A stretch of 57,142 nt of DNA from an uncultured Arenicella sp. (GTDB lineage: Bacteria; Pseudomonadota; Gammaproteobacteria; Arenicellales; Arenicellaceae): the NCBI GenBank assembly GCA_947499305.1, contig CANMNN010000030.1:1-57142 (forward strand), read 5' to 3'. Of the stretch, positions 52,395 to 57,142 are shown in pieces; position 1 is the stretch's first letter; each line of letters starts with the position of its first letter. Position numbers and translations under genes: made by a program. Under the pieces are notes generated by a model. It had not been told where the DNA came from, did not search any database, and saw only the letters and a program-made list of their open reading frames with translations.

Positions 52395-52916
52395 ATGAGT
52401 AACACACTTTATGACATCAGCGTTGGGTCGTTCTTGCAATCCTTAAGCGGCTTATCAATTGTATTGCAAAAGGGCGCAGACTACGCGGCTGACAAACAAT
52501 TGAATGTCGATGACTTTGTTAAGGCGAGTGTTCATTCAGATATGTTGCCGTTCTTGTTCCAAGTCAATTGCGCGCGTATGCACACTGTCGATGCCTTAGA
52601 TTCGCTTGAAAGAGGCGAGTTTAGCCCGCCTAAGAGCACCGAACAACGCGATTATGCCGGTTTACAAACGATGGTTAGAGAGACCATTGACGAGTTAAAA
52701 CTGGTGTCAGCCGATACCGTTAACGCCAAGCAGGGTAAAACAGTGATCTTTAAATTTGGCGGACACGAGATACCGTTTACCGCTGAGAATTTTATATTGT
52801 CGTTCTCTTTGCCGAATCTAAATTTTCATACAACTACTGCATACGATATTTTACGAGCCCAAGGTGTACCATTAGGCAAAGCCGATTTTCTCGGAAAGAT
52901 GCGAATTGGCGTCTAG
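52395..52916 (+). CDS. DUF1993 family protein
   Basis: Start placed at ATG 52395 with an AGAGG ribosome site; an upstream in-frame extension is not supported. The 173-residue product has the DUF1993 pattern (LYDISVGSFLQSLSGLSIVLQKG, VHSDMLPFLFQVN, NFILSFSLPNLNFHTTTAYDILRAQGVPLGKADFLG), a DinB-like four-helix fold with His residues. The role is unknown; the fold suggests metal binding. Confidence 0.88.
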   Translation: MSNTLYDISVGSFLQSLSGLSIVLQKGADYAADKQLNVDDFVKASVHSDMLPFLFQVNCARMHTVDALDSLERGEFSPPKSTEQRDYAGLQTMVRETIDELKLVSADTVNAKQGKTVIFKFGGHEIPFTAENFILSFSLPNLNFHTTTAYDILRAQGVPLGKADFLGKMRIGV

Positions 52917-52978
52917 AGAAGTCCTTTTAAAACGATGCAATAAAGCAACAAACATAATAATTAATTTTGGAGAGAATT

Positions 52979-53743
52979 ATGTCGACTCAACTATTCGATT
53001 TAACTGGCAAAGTAGCCCTAGTAACCGGCGCAAGCCGAGGCATTGGTGAGTCAATTGCTAAGCTGTTCGCTGAACAAGGTGCGCATGTAATCGTTTCAAG
53101 CCGTAGAGCAGAATCATGCGACCAAGTTGTTGCTGACATTAAAGCAGATGGGGGCAGTGCCGAAACAATGGCTTGCCACATCGGCGATATGGAAAATATC
53201 AAAGAGACCTTTGAGAACATTAAAGCAAAACACGGCAAGCTCGATATTCTGGTTAACAATGCGGCGGCCAATCCTTATTTTGGCCATATATTGGATACCG
53301 ACCTCGGTGCCTACAATAAAACCGTTGATGTAAATATTCGCGGCTACTTTTTTATGTCAATCGAGGGTGGCAAGTTAATGCGTCAGAACGGTGGCGGCTC
53401 TATTATCAATACAGCGTCGATTAATGGTTTGCAACCTGGTCACCATCAGGGCATTTATTCAATTACCAAAGCGGCGGTTATCAATATGACCAAGTCTTTT
53501 GCCAAAGAGTGTGCTGAGTTTAATATTCGAGTTAATGCATTGCTGCCGGGGTTAACAAAAACCAAGTTTGCGGGTGCACTGTTTGAAAATGAGAACATGC
53601 ATAAAGCGGCAATGGCAACAATTCCCATGCGGCGCCATGCCGAGCCAAGTGAAATGGCCGGTACCGTTTTGTACTTAGCCTCAGACGCCAGCAGTTATAC
53701 AACCGGTGAGAGCATTGTTGTTGATGGCGGCTTTACAATCTAA
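52979..53743 (+). CDS. Short-chain dehydrogenase/reductase
   Basis: Start at ATG 52979 after a GGAGAG ribosome site. The 254-residue SDR carries the NAD(P) motif TGASRGIG, NNAA, catalytic Ser in the INTAS region, Y-S-I-T-K (YxxxK) and GLTKTKFAGALF near the substrate loop. A basic residue after the second strand (SSRR) suggests NADP. Its stop overlaps the next start (TAATG), so it is coupled to the lactonase-like gene; the substrate may be common to both. Confidence 0.93.
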   Translation: MSTQLFDLTGKVALVTGASRGIGESIAKLFAEQGAHVIVSSRRAESCDQVVADIKADGGSAETMACHIGDMENIKETFENIKAKHGKLDILVNNAAANPYFGHILDTDLGAYNKTVDVNIRGYFFMSIEGGKLMRQNGGGSIINTASINGLQPGHHQGIYSITKAAVINMTKSFAKECAEFNIRVNALLPGLTKTKFAGALFENENMHKAAMATIPMRRHAEPSEMAGTVLYLASDASSYTTGESIVVDGGFTI

Positions 53744-54840
53744 TGCGCGCGGTTCTAAATATTATCGCACTGACAATTGTCTTTGCCCTGGCTTATTTAT
53801 TCTTCTGGCCAGTGCCTGTAGAGCCCGTTGGTTGGAAAGCGCCGGTAAACTTGGGTTACGTTGGCGACTTTGAGGTTAATCAAAAGCTCAAGTCTTTTGA
53901 CAAGCTAACGATGGGAGATATGAGTGGCCCTGAAGCTGCAGTCCAAAGCCCAGACGGCAGCTTGATTAGCGCAACGCATGAAGGCTGGTTAATGCGATGG
54001 GACGACGATCAAACCGTTGGCGTGCCTTTTGTTGAGGTAGGAGGGCGACCACTCGGATTAGACTTTGATGCGAGTGGAAATCTTTGGATTGCTAACGCCT
54101 ACACCGGCTTAATGAGGCTAAGCGCAACTGGTGACTTAACTACCGTGGTCACTGAGGTCGACGGTATCGCTGTGCGCTATGCCGATGATGTAGCGGTCGC
54201 GCCCAATGGTAAAATCTACTTCAGCGATGCCTCTACTCGCTTCGCCGCAGCTGACTATGACAGCACTCTAGCGGCTAGTTTGTTGGACATTTTAGAGCAC
54301 AGCGATAACGGCCGAGTCATTGAGTATAACCCCTTGAATAACGCTGCCCGTACAGTGATGAGTGGCTTAACCTTTTCAAACGGTGTCGCAGCGGACCCTG
54401 CTGGCCAGTTTATTTTGGTAGCCGAAACTGGTGAGTACCGCATATGGAAACACTGGATTTCAGGCGCACAGGCAGGTAAAAGTGAGGTCATCATCGACAA
54501 CTTACCGGGCTTTCCCGATAACGTGCATCTTGGTAAAAATGGTCGCTACTGGATAGGTATTACCGCGCCTAGATCGCAAATACTCGATGACCTAGCCGGT
54601 GAGCCGTTTTGGCGATCAGTAATTCAGCGTTTGCCTGAAGCTATGCGGCCCAACGTTCTTCCCTACGGCATGGTTGTAGCTATAGATGCCAATGGCAAGG
54701 TAATAGAGAATTTGCAGGCACCTGGTGGTGAGGTCTATGCTACAACTGGCGTCGCTGAAACGGACGATTATATCTACGTGACTAGTTTAACCGCGCCGTT
54801 TATGGCTCGTTATAGCAAAGACACTCTGGGCATGCGATAG
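53743..54840 (+). CDS. SMP-30/strictosidine-synthase-like beta-propeller protein
   Basis: A 365-residue protein with an N-terminal membrane anchor or uncleaved signal (LNIIALTIVFALAYLFFWPVP) and a six-bladed propeller: GPEAAVQSPDGSLISATHEGWL, GNLWIANAYTGLM, YADDVAVAPNGKIYFSDAST, FSNGVAADPAGQFILVAETGEYRIWKHW, LPGFPDNVHLGKNGRYWIGITAPRS. The sequence style is that of the strictosidine-synthase-like/adipocyte-membrane group, whose bacterial members are putative lactonases or arylesterases. It would face the periplasm. Translationally coupled to the SDR. Confidence 0.86.
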   Translation: MRAVLNIIALTIVFALAYLFFWPVPVEPVGWKAPVNLGYVGDFEVNQKLKSFDKLTMGDMSGPEAAVQSPDGSLISATHEGWLMRWDDDQTVGVPFVEVGGRPLGLDFDASGNLWIANAYTGLMRLSATGDLTTVVTEVDGIAVRYADDVAVAPNGKIYFSDASTRFAAADYDSTLAASLLDILEHSDNGRVIEYNPLNNAARTVMSGLTFSNGVAADPAGQFILVAETGEYRIWKHWISGAQAGKSEVIIDNLPGFPDNVHLGKNGRYWIGITAPRSQILDDLAGEPFWRSVIQRLPEAMRPNVLPYGMVVAIDANGKVIENLQAPGGEVYATTGVAETDDYIYVTSLTAPFMARYSKDTLGMR

Positions 54841-54923
54841 GGTAAATATTTTGTCTATTAGACCTAGATCGACTTTAGTGAAGCTATCCTAATTGACCCT
54901 AAGCGTTTTAAAACTAATATTTG

Positions 54924-55202
54924 ATGTTAGCTAAGAGCCTGCCATTGATCATCACCGCCGTCGCGATATTTCTCTCGATCGCGCTGCATTGGTTTGATCA
55001 GAAACGATTTTTATTGCCATGTGCTCTCTCTGCCCTAGGTTCGAGCCTCGTCGCTGGAGTAGGGTTTTATTTACTGGCGTCTGAGCAGCAGATTGTGTTC
55101 CCTTGGAGTGGTTTGCGCTTTGCTTTTATTTCAAGCTTTGTGGTCGCGCTTTTGATCGGCTATTTAATGAAGTATTTGCCTGACTTTTTTAGCAAGAGCT
55201 GA
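54924..55202 (+). CDS. Small three-helix membrane protein, unknown
   Basis: A 92-residue protein (ATG 54924) with three hydrophobic segments (LPLIITAVAIFLSIALHWF, LLPCALSALGSSLVAGVGFYLL, FAFISSFVVALLIGYLMKYL). I recognise no family. Its stop overlaps the GNAT start (ATGA-like TGATG), so the two are probably co-translated. Confidence 0.6.
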   Translation: MLAKSLPLIITAVAIFLSIALHWFDQKRFLLPCALSALGSSLVAGVGFYLLASEQQIVFPWSGLRFAFISSFVVALLIGYLMKYLPDFFSKS

Positions 55203-55714
55203 TGATGGGCGAGATTGATTCAGGCCAATTGCATATTCGCGAAGCTCGTGCCGACGAATTTGAATTTATTTGGCCAATTTTTTCAGAAGTTGTTCAAAGC
55301 GGCGATACCTATGCTTACGATCCCGATATCACTAAGCAAGATGCCCAACACTTATGGATGCAAGAAACTGTGCGAACTTTCGTTGCTCTATTCAATGGGC
55401 AGCTAATCGGAAGTTACTACATCAAAACGAATCAAGCTGGCCCAGGCAAGCACGTGTGCAATTGCGGTTATATGGTCGGCTCGGCCGCGCGAGGTCGGGG
55501 CGCTGCAACGGCCATGTGTCTACATTCGCAAGAAAAAGCGCTTGAGCTTGGGTATTCTGCGATGCAGTTCAATTTTGTCGCAAGCTCCAATGAAGTGGCC
55601 GTAAACTTATGGTTGAAGCTGGGGTTTGAAAAAGTAGGGCGCTTGCCAAAGGCGTTCAACCATCCAAAACTAGGGCTGGTTGACGCCTTTGTTATGCACA
55701 AATCACTTGTATAA
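55202..55714 (+). CDS. GNAT-family N-acetyltransferase
   Basis: A 170-residue GNAT: LHIREARADEFEFIWPIFSEVVQSGDTYAYDPD, the acetyl-CoA motif VGSAARGRGAATAMCLHSQEKA (R-G-R-G-A), and FVASSNEVAVNLWLKLGFEKVG. The acceptor is unknown. An ATG one codon later is an alternative start. It converges with ppnN with only nine bases between. Confidence 0.9.
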   Translation: MMGEIDSGQLHIREARADEFEFIWPIFSEVVQSGDTYAYDPDITKQDAQHLWMQETVRTFVALFNGQLIGSYYIKTNQAGPGKHVCNCGYMVGSAARGRGAATAMCLHSQEKALELGYSAMQFNFVASSNEVAVNLWLKLGFEKVGRLPKAFNHPKLGLVDAFVMHKSLV

Positions 55715-55723
55715 ATAGTTCAT

Positions 55724-57070
55724 TTACGCCGACAATAAGTTGTAGCAAGGCGTATATTCACCTGAAAGTTTCATGCGCTTTTGCTCTACAAAGCTGGCGA
55801 GTAAAGCATCTAACGATGCCATCAATTCTGGGTCTCCATCGAGCGTGTATGGGCCGTGATCTTTTATCGCCTGAATACCATTTGGCTTTACGTTGCCTGC
55901 TACGATCCCTGAGAATGCGCGACGAAGATTGGCGGCTAAGCTAGCGGCATCCTGGCCTTTTTGCAGGTTTAACGATGCCATATTTTCGTGTGTTGGTTCA
56001 AAAGCGTATTGAAACGGCTCTTCAATGGTCAGTGACCAATTGTAGAAAAACGCATCATCTAGTTTGCGACGATTCTTGTAGACCTTCTTCATTGCTTTAC
56101 ACATATGTTTAGCAACCTGAACTGGGTCATCGATTATCACTTTATATAAGGATTGCGCCTCAGGGCCCAAAGTTTTTCCAATAAACTCATCCATTTGCTC
56201 GAAGTAAGCTTTACTTGCTTCGGGGCCGGTAAATACCAGTGGAACCGTTACTCCTTTGTTCTTCTCATTTAACATGACACCGAGAATATAGAGAATCTCT
56301 TCTGCTGTTCCAGCGCCGCCAGGAAAAACGACAATACCATGCCCAAGGCGCACAAAAGCTTCTAAGCGTTTCTCGATGTCTGGCATGATAATCAGTTCGT
56401 TTACTACCGCGTTCGGTGCCTCTGACGCAATGATGCCAGGCTCAGTGATGCCGATGTAGCGGGCGTCTACGACCCGTTGTTTCGCATGTGCGATCGCAGC
56501 GCCCTTCATAGGGCCTTTCATCGCACCAATCCCGCAGCCAGTGCAAATATCAAGGCTGCGAAGGCCTAGACGATAGCCGACTTCTTTAGTGTAATCGTAT
56601 TCGTAGTCGCTGATTGAATGACCGCCCCAGCATACAACTAGATTTGGGCGCTTCCGTGGTTTGAGCGCTTTGGCGTGGCGTAAAGTTTTGAAGACCATGT
56701 CAGTAATTGACTCGCCGTTTTGCTCCCAGACCTCTACCTGGTCTTGCAGGAACACAATATCTCGGAGTACCGCAAAAAGGTGACTACGAATGCCCTCGAT
56801 GATCTTGCCGCCTACAAATGCATTTCTGGGGGCGTTGCTTAATTTCAACTTTACGCCACGAGCCGAGCTTATCAGCTCAATTTCAAATTCAGCATGAGCG
56901 GCCAATAGTGCGTGACCATCATCACTATCAGCGCCAGTGCTGAGCACCGCAAGCGCGCAGTTTCTGAAGAGTTTTGCGTAAACGCTGTTGCTCGAATCTT
57001 GTAAGCTCGCGATTTCGCTTTTAGATAAAATATCTAGGTCGCCTTTAGGCGTAATGATTGCATCTACCAT
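55724..57070 (-). CDS. ppnN: Pyrimidine/purine nucleotide 5'-monophosphate nucleosidase PpnN (LOG family)
   Basis: A 448-residue PpnN/YgdH homologue of normal length. The central LOG domain has NLVVCWGGHSISDYEYDYTKEVGYRLGLR, GAMKGPMKGA and the active-site GHGIVVFPGGAGTAEEILYILG. The N- and C-terminal extensions (MVDAIITPKGDLDILSKSE; KRMKLSGEYTPCYNLL) are those of PpnN, which cleaves nucleotide monophosphates to base and ribose-5-phosphate and is stimulated by (p)ppGpp. The start is ATG 57070; the 72 bases beyond to the window edge are upstream region. Confidence 0.95.
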   Translation of the reverse strand: MVDAIITPKGDLDILSKSEIASLQDSSNSVYAKLFRNCALAVLSTGADSDDGHALLAAHAEFEIELISSARGVKLKLSNAPRNAFVGGKIIEGIRSHLFAVLRDIVFLQDQVEVWEQNGESITDMVFKTLRHAKALKPRKRPNLVVCWGGHSISDYEYDYTKEVGYRLGLRSLDICTGCGIGAMKGPMKGAAIAHAKQRVVDARYIGITEPGIIASEAPNAVVNELIIMPDIEKRLEAFVRLGHGIVVFPGGAGTAEEILYILGVMLNEKNKGVTVPLVFTGPEASKAYFEQMDEFIGKTLGPEAQSLYKVIIDDPVQVAKHMCKAMKKVYKNRRKLDDAFFYNWSLTIEEPFQYAFEPTHENMASLNLQKGQDAASLAANLRRAFSGIVAGNVKPNGIQAIKDHGPYTLDGDPELMASLDALLASFVEQKRMKLSGEYTPCYNLLSA

Positions 57071-57142
57071 GATGTCCTCTTACCGTTAAATTGTTTAGAG
57101 TCGTTAGGTTGGTAATTGATTCTTTATTGTGAAACAAAATTT

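Overview
The window looks like a chromosomal segment of a mid-GC marine-type gammaproteobacterium. It carries single-copy genes typical of that class: typA/bipA, lexA with a CTG-N8-CAG type operator, infA, aat, bpt, nadE, acs, a tmRNA whose tag reads ANDDNYALAA, and tRNA-Gly(GCC). I cannot name the genus. No phage, IS element or CRISPR array is visible. One tRNA-Leu remnant hints at a past integration event.

Layout. 1-298: start of a glycosyltransferase-9/heptosyltransferase gene leaving the window. 458-7445: an envelope metal/redox locus. On the + strand lie a PmrA/QseB-type two-component system, a small cupredoxin-like protein, an FTR1 iron permease and an outer-membrane-like protein. Facing it on the - strand is the operon TlpA thioredoxin, DUF4266 lipoprotein, DUF3570 barrel, ApbE flavin transferase. 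Both operons have the same CTTAAG-N5-CTTAAG box about 50 bases before their first gene, so the two-component system probably controls both. 7446-8103: a 30-bp palindrome, a 3'-half tRNA-Leu(UAA) fragment and an intact tRNA-Gly. 9776-20702: a zinc-starvation (Zur) locus with two near-perfect Zur boxes. It holds the zinc-uptake set (FtsX-like permease, ATPase, DUF3299 lipoprotein, ZrgA), Zur itself, a MerC-like protein, a HisI paralogue, two COG0523 GTPases, a small Cys/His secreted protein, a His/Glu-rich ZnuD-like TonB receptor, and a secreted nuclease/phosphatase gene broken by one in-frame TAG.

20810-25873 is mostly housekeeping: a small secreted protein, an orphan CheA-type ATPase, typA, DUF1178 and a DsbA-family isomerase. 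25959-33515 is the most unusual region. A cobalamin riboswitch precedes a tight five-gene operon: a CobN-like chelatase with signal peptide and C-terminal membrane anchor, a MotA/TolQ/ExbB channel, an ExbD-like DUF2149 protein, a secreted CbiZ and a secreted nitrilase. Everything points to a proton-motive-force-coupled corrinoid-processing system acting in the periplasm rather than the cytoplasm.

33682-39246 holds lexA, infA, bpt-aat, a FemAB/GNAT-like gene and nadE. 39369-41113 is a hipBA toxin-antitoxin module whose operator overlaps the promoter and the hipB start. 41203-46763 contains an alpha/beta hydrolase, a VOC protein, a large membrane protein, and a membrane protein divergent from a membrane-bound LytTR regulator. 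47231-47761 is the tmRNA with promoter and terminator. 47864-51823 is an acetate module (DUF4212, Na+/solute symporter, acs). The rest is yjdM, DUF1993, an SDR, a beta-propeller lactonase-like protein, a small membrane protein, a GNAT and ppnN.
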